A stretch of DNA of 64,000 bases from Gammaproteobacteria bacterium (GCA_017577365.1 PKRJ01000016.1:1-64000), one strand, 5' to 3'. Numbered from the stretch's first letter, positions 8,004-17,271 are shown. The notes: generated from the sequence alone by a model not told the origin. Numbers and translations: made by a program.

Positions 8004-8894
8004 ATGAAGGGTTTTCTCGACTGGTTACTCGCGCGCCCGCATAGGCCGATTCTGCTTGCCGCTGCCACAAGCGTGCTCGTTCCGGTCGTGACGGTCGCGA
8101 TCGTCGCGCTCGAGACGCTGAGAAGCGGCTTCAGGGACACGTTGCCGGGCGCCGCGATCGGCGCGGGCGTCGTCGCCGCGTTGCTCGTCATCTCGGCCCG
8201 GGTGCAGGGGGGCGATACGCTCTCCGCGCTCTATGCCGGGATCGTGGTCTTCGCGTTCGCGGCGGGGCTCGGCGTCGGTGTGCTATTGCGCTGGGCCAGG
8301 GGGATCGAGCGCGCCTTCCGCGCCCTGGTGCTCGTGATGGCCGGGGGCGTGTTCGCCGTGAGCCTGTTCGGCCCGGGCGGAGGCGACTTGTTCGCGCCGC
8401 TGTTCGACTATATTGCCGAGATCGGCGCGCCGGACGCGACGGAGGAGCAGCGCGCGGCCTTCCGCGCCGCGCAGCCCTTCGTGCTCGGACTGCTCGCGGC
8501 CGGCATGCTGTCCGCGCTCGTCATCGCGCTTTTCCTCGCGTACTGGCTGTGCGGCATCGCGGTCGGCGATACTCGCTTCGGCCGCGAGTTTCGCGAGTTG
8601 CGCCTGGGTCGGTCGCTCGGCATACCTGCGATGGTGCTGATCACGGCCGGACTGGTGTTGGGCGCACCTCTGATACAGAATTTGGCGGCGCTCGCGCTCG
8701 TCGGTTTCGTGTTCCAAGGGCTCTCGGTGATGCACGCGTGGGCTCATGCGCGGCGTTGGCATACGGCGCTCGTCGCCGGCGTTTACGTGCTGTTGATCAC
8801 GCCGTTGACCGGCGTCGTCGTGCTGGGCTTGAGCGCCGTCGGCCTGATGGACAATTGGTTCGATCTGCGCGCGCCGTTGCGCCCGCGAACCTGA
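8004..8894 (+). CDS. DUF2232-like polytopic membrane protein
   Basis: The product is a strongly hydrophobic protein of about 296 residues with roughly eight membrane helices. Gammaproteobacteria often carry an uncharacterised DUF2232-type membrane protein at precisely this place, between rpsR and rplI, and the helix layout fits. The ATG at 8004 (MKGFLDWLL) is preferred. An in-frame ATG at 7968 would add a dozen residues and neither has a strong ribosome binding site. No catalytic motif is visible, and the assignment rests on context plus hydropathy. Confidence 0.75.
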   Translation: MKGFLDWLLARPHRPILLAAATSVLVPVVTVAIVALETLRSGFRDTLPGAAIGAGVVAALLVISARVQGGDTLSALYAGIVVFAFAAGLGVGVLLRWARGIERAFRALVLVMAGGVFAVSLFGPGGGDLFAPLFDYIAEIGAPDATEEQRAAFRAAQPFVLGLLAAGMLSALVIALFLAYWLCGIAVGDTRFGREFRELRLGRSLGIPAMVLITAGLVLGAPLIQNLAALALVGFVFQGLSVMHAWAHARRWHTALVAGVYVLLITPLTGVVVLGLSAVGLMDNWFDLRAPLRPRT

Positions 8895-8908
8895 ATGGAG
8901 ACGACCTG

Positions 8909-9373
8909 ATGCAAGTCATTCTGCTCGAGAAGATCAACAACCTGGGCGGTATCGGCGACCTGGTCAAGGTCAAGCCCGGTTACGCGCGCAACTACCTCAT
9001 CCCGAAGGGCAAGGCCACGCTCGCGACGCCCGAGAACATCAAGAAGTTCGAGGAGCGGCGGGCCGAGCTCGAGGCCCGCGCGGCGGAGGAGCTCGCGCGC
9101 GCGAAGGAGCGGGCGAGGAAGCTCGAAGGCCAGGCCGTTCGCATCAAGGCGCAAGCCGGCCCCGAGGGCAAGCTGTTCGGCTCGATCGGCACGACGGATA
9201 TCGCCGAGGCGATTCAGGCGTCGCTCGGCGTCGAGGTCGAGCGCAGCGAGGTGCGCTTGCTCAACGGACCGCTGCGCGTCGTCGGCGATCACGAGGTGGA
9301 GATCCACCTCCACAGCGACGTCGACGTCACGATCACGGTCGCCGTCGAATCCGCGGAGCAGGTCGTCGAGTGA
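8909..9373 (+). CDS. rplI: 50S ribosomal protein L9
   Basis: L9 is an elongated protein anchored near the L1 stalk that helps maintain reading frame. The 154 residues start with the N-terminal rRNA-binding domain (MQVILLEKINNLGGIGDLV, then GYARNYLIPKGKA). A long charged connecting helix (about 45-75) and the C-terminal domain (KLFGSIGTTDIAEAI) follow. GGAG lies eight bases before the ATG at 8909. The frame is open upstream inside the membrane-protein gene, but that is not part of L9. Confidence 0.97.
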   Translation: MQVILLEKINNLGGIGDLVKVKPGYARNYLIPKGKATLATPENIKKFEERRAELEARAAEELARAKERARKLEGQAVRIKAQAGPEGKLFGSIGTTDIAEAIQASLGVEVERSEVRLLNGPLRVVGDHEVEIHLHSDVDVTITVAVESAEQVVE

Positions 9374-9408
9374 CCGGCGTAGCGGCGAGTCGGTGAGCCG
9401 CTTCCTGG

Positions 9409-10797
9409 ATGGTTGAGCGTGCCACGAGCCTGGGGCGGCGGGCCGCCGAGAAGCTGCGGCTCCCGCCGCATTCCGTCGAAGCCGAGCGCTCCGTGCTCGG
9501 CGGGCTCATGCTCGATCATCGCGCGTGGGACCAGATCGCCGACGCCGTCGAGGCGTCCGATTTCTACCGCGCCGATCACCGCCTGATCTTCAACGCCATC
9601 GCGACGCTCGTCGAGCGTGACGAGCCGCCGGACGCGATCACCGTCGGCGAGATGCTCGCGCGGCAGGGCGAGCTCGACGCCGCCGGCGGCCTCGACTATC
9701 TCGCGAGGCTCGTCGAGGAGACGCCGAGCGCCGCGAACATTCGCGCGTACGCGAAGATCGTCCGCGAGCACGCGATGCTGCGGCAGCTCATCGAGATCGG
9801 CGGCGACATCGCGGCGAGCGCTCACGACGCGGAAGGCCGCTCGGTCGACGAGCTCGTCGATCTCGCCGAGCAGCGCGTGTTCGAGATCGCGGATCGGGGC
9901 AAACGGCGCGGCTCGGGCTTCGTCGCGATCAAGCATATCCTCCCGAGAACGATCGACCGGCTCGACGTCCTGTGCCATAGCGACGGCGAGATCACCGGCA
10001 TCTCGACCGGCTTCAAGGACATGGACAAGATGACCGCCGGGCTGCAGCGCGGCGATCTGATCATCATCGCGGGCCGGCCGTCGATGGGTAAGACGACGTT
10101 CGCGATGAACATCGCGGAGAACGCGGCCATCGGCGCGAACGTGCCGGTCGCGGTCTTCAGCATGGAGATGTCGGCCGAGCAGTTGAGCTTTCGCATGATC
10201 GGCTCGATCGGCCGAGTGAGCCAGCAGCACCTGCGCACGGGACGGCTGACGGACGAGGACTGGTCGCGGATCGAATCGGCCGTATCGATGATGTCGAACG
10301 CGCCGATCTTCATCGACGACAGCGCCGGGCTCACGCCGACCGAGGTCCGCGCGCGAGCTCGCCGGTTGAAGCGGGAGCACGGGCTCGGCTTGATCGTCGT
10401 CGATTATCTGCAGCTGATGCAGGTCACGGGCACGGTCGAGAACCGCGCGACCGAGATCTCGGAAATCTCACGCAACCTGAAGGCGCTCGCGAAGGAGCTC
10501 GACGTGCCGGTGATCGCGTTGTCGCAGCTCAACCGCAGCGTCGAGCAGCGCGCGGACAAGAAGCCGGTGATGTCCGACCTGCGCGAATCCGGCGCGATCG
10601 AGCAGGACGCCGACCTCATCGTGTTCATCTACCGCGAGGAGGTCTATCAGCCGGACACGCCGCGCAAGGGCATCGCCGACATCATCATCGCCAAGCAGCG
10701 CAACGGACCCGTCGGCGAGTTCCATCTCGCGTTCCTCGGCGAGTACACGAAGTTCGAGAACCTCGTCGCCGAGGCCTACGGCGAAGGCGTCTACTGA
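9409..10797 (+). CDS. dnaB: replicative DNA helicase DnaB
   Basis: DnaB is the hexameric 5'-3' helicase of the replication fork. The N-terminal DnaG-interacting domain spans about 15-120 (HSVEAERSVLGGLML). The RecA-like ATPase follows, with Walker A GRPSMGKTT at 222-230, Walker B around IVVDYLQLM, and the GAIEQDADLI and RNGPVGEF motifs near the C-terminus. The 462 residues are the usual length and no intein is present. It lies 35 bases after rplI, the classic gammaproteobacterial position. Confidence 0.97.
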   Translation: MVERATSLGRRAAEKLRLPPHSVEAERSVLGGLMLDHRAWDQIADAVEASDFYRADHRLIFNAIATLVERDEPPDAITVGEMLARQGELDAAGGLDYLARLVEETPSAANIRAYAKIVREHAMLRQLIEIGGDIAASAHDAEGRSVDELVDLAEQRVFEIADRGKRRGSGFVAIKHILPRTIDRLDVLCHSDGEITGISTGFKDMDKMTAGLQRGDLIIIAGRPSMGKTTFAMNIAENAAIGANVPVAVFSMEMSAEQLSFRMIGSIGRVSQQHLRTGRLTDEDWSRIESAVSMMSNAPIFIDDSAGLTPTEVRARARRLKREHGLGLIVVDYLQLMQVTGTVENRATEISEISRNLKALAKELDVPVIALSQLNRSVEQRADKKPVMSDLRESGAIEQDADLIVFIYREEVYQPDTPRKGIADIIIAKQRNGPVGEFHLAFLGEYTKFENLVAEAYGEGVY

Positions 10798-10839
10798 CGG
10801 CCGGCCGCGTTCGCGATCGATGCGGGCCTCTCCGCCCGG

Positions 10840-11610
10840 TCAGTCGACGAAGAAGCCCATCTTCACGCCGGCGAGCTGAATCACGTCGTTGTCGTTGAGC
10901 TTGCGCGCCTGCGGGCCGATGCTCACGCCGTTGACGAGCGGATAATCGTCCGGCTTCCCGCTCTCGACGTGCACGATGAAATAGCCTTCCGCGCGTCGCG
11001 TGATCGCGGCGACCTGCACGCCGGGGCGACCCAGCGTCGTCAGAGCCTTCGACAGCACGAGCTCGCGGCCGGCGAACGTGCCCGAAAGCACCTGGAGCTT
11101 CGCCAGCGGCAGGACCGGTGCCGCGGCCGGGTCGACCTCCTGTGTCGACGTGGGCGAGAACTTGCGCGGCGCGGGCTTCTCCGTCGGCGCCGCGGCGACT
11201 CGAGCGCTTTTCGCGGCCGCGGCCTCCGCGGCGCGTGCGGCCTTCTCGATCTGCTTCTCCATGCGACCGCTCGGCTCGATGACCATCGTCTTCGTGAACT
11301 CGTCCTCGGTCGCCTGCTCGACGCGGTCATCGATGTAACGAAGCTGGTGATGCCCGATCGTGATCACGTCGCCGTGCTGAAGGGCATGCTTCTTGATCAG
11401 CTTGCCGTTGACGTACGTGCCGTTCGTGCTGTTCAGGTCCTCGAGGAACGAGTCGTTAAGGATGTTGATCAGCAGCGAGTGATGGCCGCTTACCGCCGCG
11501 TTGTCGATGCGGATGTCGTTATCCGGCAGACGCCCGATGGTGTAGCGCTCCTTGGTCATGTTGTATTCGGCCAAGGTCTGGCCATCCAGGCTAAGGACTA
11601 AACGTGGCAT
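10840..11610 (-). CDS. protein with two FHA domains
   Basis: The first forkhead-associated domain (about 1-95) is complete, with GR at 26-27, SGHH at 41-44 and the STNGTYVNG block at 61-69, the residues that bind phosphothreonine. An Ala/Lys-rich linker (about 110-165) leads to a second, more divergent FHA-like fold (about 170-256; LGRPGVQVAAITR and PLVNGVSIG). There is no signal peptide, so it is cytoplasmic. It lies 15 bases downstream of the PP2C phosphatase gene on the same strand, which suggests a joint phospho-Thr signalling role. The matching kinase is not in the window. Confidence 0.88.
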   Translation of the reverse strand: MPRLVLSLDGQTLAEYNMTKERYTIGRLPDNDIRIDNAAVSGHHSLLINILNDSFLEDLNSTNGTYVNGKLIKKHALQHGDVITIGHHQLRYIDDRVEQATEDEFTKTMVIEPSGRMEKQIEKAARAAEAAAAKSARVAAAPTEKPAPRKFSPTSTQEVDPAAAPVLPLAKLQVLSGTFAGRELVLSKALTTLGRPGVQVAAITRRAEGYFIVHVESGKPDDYPLVNGVSIGPQARKLNDNDVIQLAGVKMGFFVD

Positions 11611-11625
11611 GGTAGTCGTCCCGCT

Positions 11626-12450
11626 TCATCCAAACAGACTGCGAAATTTCCCGAGTAGCCCCTCTTCCGCTGGGAAACTGTCGATGACGTGAACGAGGCC
11701 GACGGAGACGTTGTCGCGTCCGCCGTTGTCGTTCGTGAGCTTGATCAGCTGCTCGGCGATCGTCTGGACGTCGTTCTCGAACGTGCTGATCGTCAGGTGA
11801 ATGTCTTCGTCCTCGACCATGTCGGGGAGGCCGTCCGAGCAGAGGAGATAGTAGTCTCCGCGTTGCACGTCGATCTCCTGCACCTCGACGTCCACGGTCG
11901 CTTCGACGCCGAGCGCGCGCGTGACGTAGTTGCGGTTCGTCGAGCGCTGCGCTTCCTCCGGCGAGTAGAAACCGCGGTCCACCAGCTCCTGCAGCAGCGA
12001 GTGGTCCATCGTGATCTGCTCGAACTTGTTGCCGCGGAGTCGATACAGCCGCGAGTCGCCCACGTGCGCGACCGACACGTGATTGTCGTAGAAGAGGCAC
12101 GCGACGAGCGTCGTTCCCATGCCCTCGCATTGAGGCTGGGTTTGCGCCGTCTGATTGATGATCTTGTTCGCCCGGGCGATCGCGTCGCGGAGCACGATGG
12201 TCTGGCGCATGAGGCCGGTCTCGGGCTCGATCGCGTTGCGCTTCTCGCGCTTGCATCCCTCGGTCACGAGCTCGACGACGGTTTTCACGGCGATCCCGCT
12301 CGCGACCTCGCCGGCGTTGTATCCGCCCATGCCGTCGGCGAGCACCCACAGCCCGATATCCGGAGCACAGGCGATCGCGTCCTCGTTGTGGTCGCGCACT
12401 CTGCCGACGTCCGTCAACTCGACGTGGGCGAACTTCCCTCTCAGACTCAT
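11626..12450 (-). CDS. PP2C-family serine/threonine phosphatase
   Basis: This is a soluble metal-dependent phosphatase of the PP2C/Stp type, about 274 residues. Motifs in order: VGRVRDHNEDA (acidic metal ligands), VLADGMGGYNAGEVAS, EGMGTTLVA, VAHVGDSRLYRLR, LLCSDGLPDMV and GGRDNVSV. I give the ATG at 12450. An in-frame GTG at 12513 would add a Ser/Pro/Thr-rich 21-residue leader and overlaps the stop of a possible short upstream frame as GTGA, so the longer form is also plausible. It is operonic with the FHA gene. Confidence 0.92.
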   Translation of the reverse strand: MSLRGKFAHVELTDVGRVRDHNEDAIACAPDIGLWVLADGMGGYNAGEVASGIAVKTVVELVTEGCKREKRNAIEPETGLMRQTIVLRDAIARANKIINQTAQTQPQCEGMGTTLVACLFYDNHVSVAHVGDSRLYRLRGNKFEQITMDHSLLQELVDRGFYSPEEAQRSTNRNYVTRALGVEATVDVEVQEIDVQRGDYYLLCSDGLPDMVEDEDIHLTISTFENDVQTIAEQLIKLTNDNGGRDNVSVGLVHVIDSFPAEEGLLGKFRSLFG

Positions 12451-12509
12451 AGTGGTTGTTGCGGACGATGGTGCGGGGTTACTCGAAGACACGGGCAGGC
12501 GCCGGGCGT

Positions 12510-12656
12510 TCACGGCTGCCCCCCAACGCCGGAACGTAATGAGGCCCGACTTTGGTCCGCGATCGAGCGAATGCCGGCGTGAAGCGCGGCCCCGGACGGT
12601 ACCGAAACGCGTGGCTCCCCCGGCCGTTCAACGATCGCGAATCTGAGGTCGGTCAT
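12510..12656 (-). CDS. possible 48-residue leader peptide ahead of the PP2C gene
   Basis: A short frame starts at an ATG preceded by AGGATAACTCG. It ends in a TGA that overlaps an in-frame GTG of the PP2C gene as GTGA, the arrangement of a translationally coupled pair. The product begins MTDLRFAIVERPGEP and matches no family I know. Third-position G/C content is lower than in flanking genes, so it could be chance. Confidence 0.25.
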   Translation of the reverse strand: MTDLRFAIVERPGEPRVSVPSGAALHAGIRSIADQSRASLRSGVGGQP

Positions 12657-12960
12657 CGAGTTATCCTGAGAAGTCGTTCCGCCGGTCGAAAGCGGTGAAA
12701 GCGTAGCATTTTGGGCGATTAAGTCCGTGTGCGCTTTCACGTTTCACCGTTCGGACGCTTCGCGGCGGCACCGAAAAGGGGTGCCGCGGATAAGTCGCTC
12801 GTCCCCGCGCGCCGCCACTCCGTACGGTAGGGCACGCCCGCCGCGTCGATGTCATTAGCTGCAAATCATACATAATCGCCGGTTGCCGCATATCCCCGCC
12901 CCGGTCGATGGGATGCGCGGCCGCCGGCCGCGTCGGCCGCGATTCGGCTATGCTCCGCGC
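12657..12960. other. intergenic region between the PP2C and radA genes
   Basis: This divergent spacer holds no convincing gene. It contains a perfect 8-bp hairpin (12765-12772 with 12780-12787, loop GAAAAGG). A TACATAAT block at 12868-12875 could be the -10 of a radA promoter, but no good -35 is seen. Confidence 0.4.
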
Positions 12961-14316
12961 ATGGCGAAACCGAAGACGGCGTACGTCTGCGAGGCGTGCG
13001 GCGCTCAATCCCCCAAATGGCAGGGCCAATGCGCCGACTGCGGCGCGTGGAATACCCTCGTCGAGGCTCGTCCCGATGCGGCGCGGCAGCGCGCGCAGCG
13101 GGCGCAATACGCCGGGCGAGTCGAGCTGGCCCGGCTCGACGAGCTCGCGCCGAGCCGCATCGAGCGCCGCTCGAGCGGCTTCGGCGAGCTCGACCGCGTT
13201 CTCGGCGGCGGGCTCGTGCCGGGATCGGTCGTGCTGCTCGGCGGGGATCCCGGCATCGGCAAGTCGACGCTGCTGCTCAAGGCCCTCGCGAGCCTCGCGG
13301 CCGAGGAGCCGGCGTGCTACGTGACCGGCGAGGAATCGCTCGATCAGATCGCGCTCAGGGCGAGACGGCTCGGCGTCGCCGACGCGCCGATCCAGCTGCT
13401 CGCGGAAACCTGCGTCGACGCGGTGCTCGCCCAGCTCGAACGCTCGCCGCCCGCGGCGCTCGTGATCGATTCCATCCAGACGCTCTACACCGAGGCGCTC
13501 GAGTCCGCCCCGGGATCGGTCAGCCAGCTCAGAGAGTGCACGGCGCAGCTCGTCCGTTTCGCGAAGACGCACAACGTCGCGACGCTCCTCGTCGGCCACG
13601 TGACGAAGGAGGGCACGATCGCGGGCCCGCGAGTGCTCGAGCACATGGTCGACGCCGTGCTCTATTTCGAAAGCGACGTCGGGAGCCGCTACCGCATCAT
13701 CCGGGCGGTGAAGAACCGTTTCGGCGCGGCGAACGAGCTGGGCTTCTTCGTCATGGCCGAGGAAGGATTCCGCGAGGTGAAGAATCCTTCGGCGATATTC
13801 CTAGCGCGGCGCTCGGAGCCGGTGCCGGGGAGCGTGACGCTCGTCACGCGGGAGGGCTCGCGGCCGCTCCTCGTCGAGGTGCAGGCGCTCGTCGATCAGA
13901 GCCTCGGCACCCATCCGCGCCGGCTCGCGCAGGGATTCGATCCCGGGCGGCTCGGTCTGCTGCTTGCCGTGCTGCATCGGCATTGCGGGATCCACGTCGG
14001 CGATTGCGACGTCTATGCAAATATCGTCGGGGGCTTGCGCGTTACCGAGACGGCATCCGACCTCGCGATCGTGCTCGCGGTGCTGTCGAGCTTTCGCGAG
14101 CGGCCGTTGCCGGAACGGCTCGCCGTTTTCGGTGAGGTGGGATTGACCGGAGAGATCCGGCCCGTGCCGTTCGGCGAGGAGCGCGTGATCGAGGCGGAAA
14201 AGCACGGCTTCGACCGCCTGCTCGTGCCGCGCGCGAACCGTCCGCGGCGGGAGGGGCGGGCGGAGGTCATCGCCGTCGAGAAGCTGATCGACGCAGTCGA
14301 CGCGCTGTTCGGCTGA
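12961..14316 (+). CDS. radA: DNA repair protein RadA (Sms)
   Basis: RadA is a RecA-like ATPase that promotes branch migration and processing of recombination intermediates. The start at 12961 gives the usual 451 residues. A C4 zinc finger uses Cys10, Cys13, Cys24 and Cys27. Walker A is GGDPGIGKS at 94-102, the family signature KNRFG is at 251-255, and a C-terminal Lon-protease-like domain lies at about 290-450. The frame is open 78 bases further upstream, but that segment looks non-coding. Its stop codon lies inside a palindrome shared with the convergent CNNM gene. Confidence 0.96.
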   Translation: MAKPKTAYVCEACGAQSPKWQGQCADCGAWNTLVEARPDAARQRAQRAQYAGRVELARLDELAPSRIERRSSGFGELDRVLGGGLVPGSVVLLGGDPGIGKSTLLLKALASLAAEEPACYVTGEESLDQIALRARRLGVADAPIQLLAETCVDAVLAQLERSPPAALVIDSIQTLYTEALESAPGSVSQLRECTAQLVRFAKTHNVATLLVGHVTKEGTIAGPRVLEHMVDAVLYFESDVGSRYRIIRAVKNRFGAANELGFFVMAEEGFREVKNPSAIFLARRSEPVPGSVTLVTREGSRPLLVEVQALVDQSLGTHPRRLAQGFDPGRLGLLLAVLHRHCGIHVGDCDVYANIVGGLRVTETASDLAIVLAVLSSFRERPLPERLAVFGEVGLTGEIRPVPFGEERVIEAEKHGFDRLLVPRANRPRREGRAEVIAVEKLIDAVDALFG

Positions 14317-14328
14317 CGGCCGTCAGCC
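14311..14328. repeat. 18-bp perfect palindrome holding two convergent stop codons
   Basis: GGCTGACGG followed by its exact reverse complement contains the TGA of radA (14314-14316) and, on the other strand, the TGA of the CNNM-family gene (14323-14325). There is no loop or T-tract, so terminator function is doubtful. Confidence 0.6.
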
Positions 14329-15621
14329 CTGCGCCGCGCGAAGCGTCGGCAGCTCCTCGTGGGCGCGCGGCGTCAGGACTCGCACTTGCTTGATGGCGTG
14401 CTCGGTCGCGTCGAGGATCTCGATGGGGTAACCGTTGACCGTCAGCGACGTGCCGGGTCGCGGGATCGTCTCGAGCTTCTCGATGATCAAGCCGTTCAAC
14501 GTCTTCGGGCCGTCGGTCGGCAGATCCCAGCTCATCAGGCGGTTCAGCCTTCTGATGTTCGCGCTCGCGTCGACCAGGTAACTGTGGTCGCTCTCGCGCG
14601 TGACGCCGATCTCCGCGAGCACCGGCTCCGAATCGAGGTCGCCGACGATCTCGCGAAGGATGTCCTCGGTCGTGATCAGCCCTTGGATATCGCCGTACTC
14701 GTCGACGACGAAAGCCGACCGACGCTTCTGCTGCTGAAAGTTCAGCAGCTGTTTGTTGAGCGGCGTGCCCTCGGGCACGAAGTAAGGCTCGCGCGTGTGC
14801 TCCAGCAGCCGCTGCGGCGTCAGGGTGCCTTTCGCGAGGTCCGCGAAGAGCTCGCGCGTGCGCACGACGCCGATGATGTTGTCGATATCATCGCGATAGA
14901 CCGGCAGCCGGTTGTGCTCCGTGCTTTGGATCAGCGCGAGGTTCTCGGCCCAGTCGCGCTCGAGGTCGATGCCGACGATCTCCTGCCGCGGCACCATCAC
15001 GTCGTCGACGGTGATCGCGTCGAGGTCGAGCACGCTCAGCAGCATGCGCTGATGGCGGCGCGGCACCATCACGCCGGCCTCGGCGACGACGGTGCGTAGC
15101 TCCTCGGCGCTCAATAGATGCGGCGGAACGCGATCGGGGCGCACGCCGAAGAGGCGCAGCACGCCGTTCGCCAGCAGGTTGATCAGCCAGACCGCCGGAT
15201 AGACGACCTTGAGCAGCGGAGCGTAGACGAGCGACGCGGGCAAGGCGATGCGGGACGGATGCAGCGCCGCGATGGTCTTGGGCGCGACTTCCCCGAAGAT
15301 CAGCACGACGAGCGTCAAGACGATCGTGCCAACGAAGACGGCGCTCTCTCCGCCGAGCTGCAGCGCGATGATGGTGACGATCGCGGCCGCCGCGAGATTC
15401 ACGGCGTTATTGCCGAGCAGAATCAGGCCGATCAGGCGATCGGGGCGCTCGAGCAGCCGTTCTGCGACCCTCGCGGAACGCTGTCCCTTCTTGGCCCTGT
15501 GCCTCAACTGATAGCGGTTGAGGCTCATCAAGGCCGTTTCGCTACTCGAGAAGAACGCTGAGAGGATGAGGAGAACGATCAGCAGGCCGAATAGCAGGCC
15601 TAGAGGAACGTCGTCGTTCAA
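14323..15621 (-). CDS. CNNM/CorC-family membrane protein with CBS pair
   Basis: The 432-residue protein has an N-terminal DUF21/CNNM membrane domain (about 1-190) with SAFFSSSETALMSLNR and LLGNNAVNLAA. Two CBS domains follow (about 205-325; VMVPRQEIVGID, FVVDEYGDIQGLITTEDIL). A CorC/HlyC C-terminal domain lies at about 345-425. Relatives (E. coli YfjD/CorB, human CNNM) are linked to magnesium and cobalt efflux. Its place next to ffh is as in E. coli. The gene is divergent from ffh and convergent with radA, only six bases apart. Confidence 0.93.
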   Translation of the reverse strand: MNDDVPLGLLFGLLIVLLILSAFFSSSETALMSLNRYQLRHRAKKGQRSARVAERLLERPDRLIGLILLGNNAVNLAAAAIVTIIALQLGGESAVFVGTIVLTLVVLIFGEVAPKTIAALHPSRIALPASLVYAPLLKVVYPAVWLINLLANGVLRLFGVRPDRVPPHLLSAEELRTVVAEAGVMVPRRHQRMLLSVLDLDAITVDDVMVPRQEIVGIDLERDWAENLALIQSTEHNRLPVYRDDIDNIIGVVRTRELFADLAKGTLTPQRLLEHTREPYFVPEGTPLNKQLLNFQQQKRRSAFVVDEYGDIQGLITTEDILREIVGDLDSEPVLAEIGVTRESDHSYLVDASANIRRLNRLMSWDLPTDGPKTLNGLIIEKLETIPRPGTSLTVNGYPIEILDATEHAIKQVRVLTPRAHEELPTLRAAQG

Positions 15622-15840
15622 AAAAGGTGAACCTCCACGAGGATATGTTGGTCTCTAGAGTGAACGAAGCCGAAACGGAGTGTCAAGGAGACAAGTCCCG
15701 GTTATTTCGGGCCTTCCGCGGTAGGGGGGGCCTACCGAAGCCCTTCGTGCGCCCCGTCGCTCTCGAGCGGGCATAGAGTCCCCGCGACGTGCTACGCTCG
15801 CGCCGTCCACACACCAGCTGCTTAGAACGAACACCAGCTC

Positions 15841-17193
15841 ATGTTCGATACGTTGACCGAGCGCCTGAACGGCGCTCTGAAGAAGATCACGGGCCGCGGC
15901 CGGATCACCGAGGACAATGTCCGCGATACGGTCCGACAGATTCGTATGGCCTTGCTCGAGGCCGACGTCGCGCTGCCGGTCGTCAAGCGCATCGTCGAGC
16001 GGGTTCGCCAGCGCGCGCTCGGCACCGAGGTCGCGCGCAGCCTCAATCCCGGCCAGACGTTCGTCAAGATCGTGCATGACGAGCTCGTGCACGTCCTCGG
16101 CCGCGACCAGACGCCGCTCCGGCCGAAGGGCAGACCGGCCGTGCTGCTGCTCGTCGGCCTCCAGGGCGCCGGCAAGACGACGACGGCGGGCAAGCTCGCC
16201 CGATACCTTTCGAACGGGCAGACGTCCGAGGTGCTGCTCGTCAGCACCGACGTGTACCGTCCCGCGGCGCGCGAGCAGCTCGAGACGATCGCTCGGGATA
16301 TCGGCGCGGGGTACGTGCGGCCGGCGTCGGACAACCCGCGCGAGATCGCGCTCGAGGCCCTCGCCGAGGCCCGCCGCCGCGCCTCGCGGTGGCTGATCGT
16401 CGACACCGCCGGCCGGCTGCACGTCGACGACGAGATGATGGCCGAGGTGCGGGAGCTCCACGCTGCGATCGATCCATCCGAGACGCTGTTCATCGTCGAC
16501 GCGATGCTCGGTCAGGACGCCGTGAACTCGGCAAAGGCGTTCCACGACGCGCTGCCTCTGACGGGCGTGATCCTGACGAAGGCGGACGGCGATGCCCGGG
16601 GCGGCGCGGCGCTCTCGGTGCGCGAGATCACGGGCGTCCCGATCAAGCTCGTCGGCACCGGCGAGAAGCTCGATGCCCTCGAGGCCTTCGTTCCCGAGCG
16701 CTTCGCGTCGCGCATTCTCGGCATGGGCGACGTCGTCGGCCTCGTCGAGCAGGTGCAGCGGCAGATCGACCGCGAGAAGGCCGAGCGGGTCGCGGCGAAG
16801 GTCAAGAAGGGCAAGACGCTCGATCTCGAGGATTACAAGGATCAGCTCGAGCAGCTGCTCGGCATGGGCGGCCTCGCTTCGGTGCTCGAGAAGCTGCCGG
16901 GCGTGAAGCCCGACGCGCTCGCGTCCGCGGGCTTCGACGATCGGCAGCTCAGGCGGCAGATCGCGATCATCAATTCGATGACGCGGAAGGAGCGGCGGAA
17001 CCCGGACCTGATCGACGGCTCGCGCAAGCGCCGGATCGCCGCGGGCTCCGGGCTGCAGATCCAGGACGTGAACCGGCTGCTGAAGCAGCACAAGCTGCTC
17101 GCGAAGACGATCAAGCGGGCGTCGAAGGGCGGGCTCGAGCGGGCCCTTGGCGGCATGCTGCGCGGGCGGGGCGGGATGCCGTTCGGCCGCTGA
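15841..17193 (+). CDS. ffh: signal recognition particle protein Ffh
   Basis: Ffh is the GTPase subunit of the bacterial SRP, which targets membrane proteins to FtsY and SecYEG. The 450 residues comprise the N domain (1-95), the G domain with GLQGAGKTTT at 106-115, DTAGRLHVD and TKADGDARGG, and the M domain (about 325-430) that binds 4.5S RNA and signal sequences. A long antisense open frame covers the same region and is a codon-bias shadow. Confidence 0.97.
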   Translation: MFDTLTERLNGALKKITGRGRITEDNVRDTVRQIRMALLEADVALPVVKRIVERVRQRALGTEVARSLNPGQTFVKIVHDELVHVLGRDQTPLRPKGRPAVLLLVGLQGAGKTTTAGKLARYLSNGQTSEVLLVSTDVYRPAAREQLETIARDIGAGYVRPASDNPREIALEALAEARRRASRWLIVDTAGRLHVDDEMMAEVRELHAAIDPSETLFIVDAMLGQDAVNSAKAFHDALPLTGVILTKADGDARGGAALSVREITGVPIKLVGTGEKLDALEAFVPERFASRILGMGDVVGLVEQVQRQIDREKAERVAAKVKKGKTLDLEDYKDQLEQLLGMGGLASVLEKLPGVKPDALASAGFDDRQLRRQIAIINSMTRKERRNPDLIDGSRKRRIAAGSGLQIQDVNRLLKQHKLLAKTIKRASKGGLERALGGMLRGRGGMPFGR

Positions 17194-17233
17194 GCGTCGT
17201 CTGGCCCGCATGCCGCATCTGCCGCGTTGGCGG

Positions 17234-17271
17234 AGCGTGGGTTCGGTTCCGTGGAGCGCCCAGCCCACGCT
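17234..17271 (+). terminator. stem-loop downstream of ffh
   Basis: AGCGTGGG and CCCACGCT form a perfect 8-bp stem 40 bases after the ffh stop, with a 22-base loop. The loop is long and no T-run follows, so termination is uncertain. Confidence 0.3.

Noticed and set aside
12868..12875. TACATAAT as a radA -10 box
   Set aside because: The -10 fits but no acceptable -35 is found at 16-18 bases, so it is noted only in the intergenic entry.
15655..17268. Long minus-strand open frame opposite ffh
   Set aside because: Same codon-bias artefact; low-complexity Arg/Leu/Asp-rich translation, no ribosome binding site, and ffh is unmistakable on the other strand.
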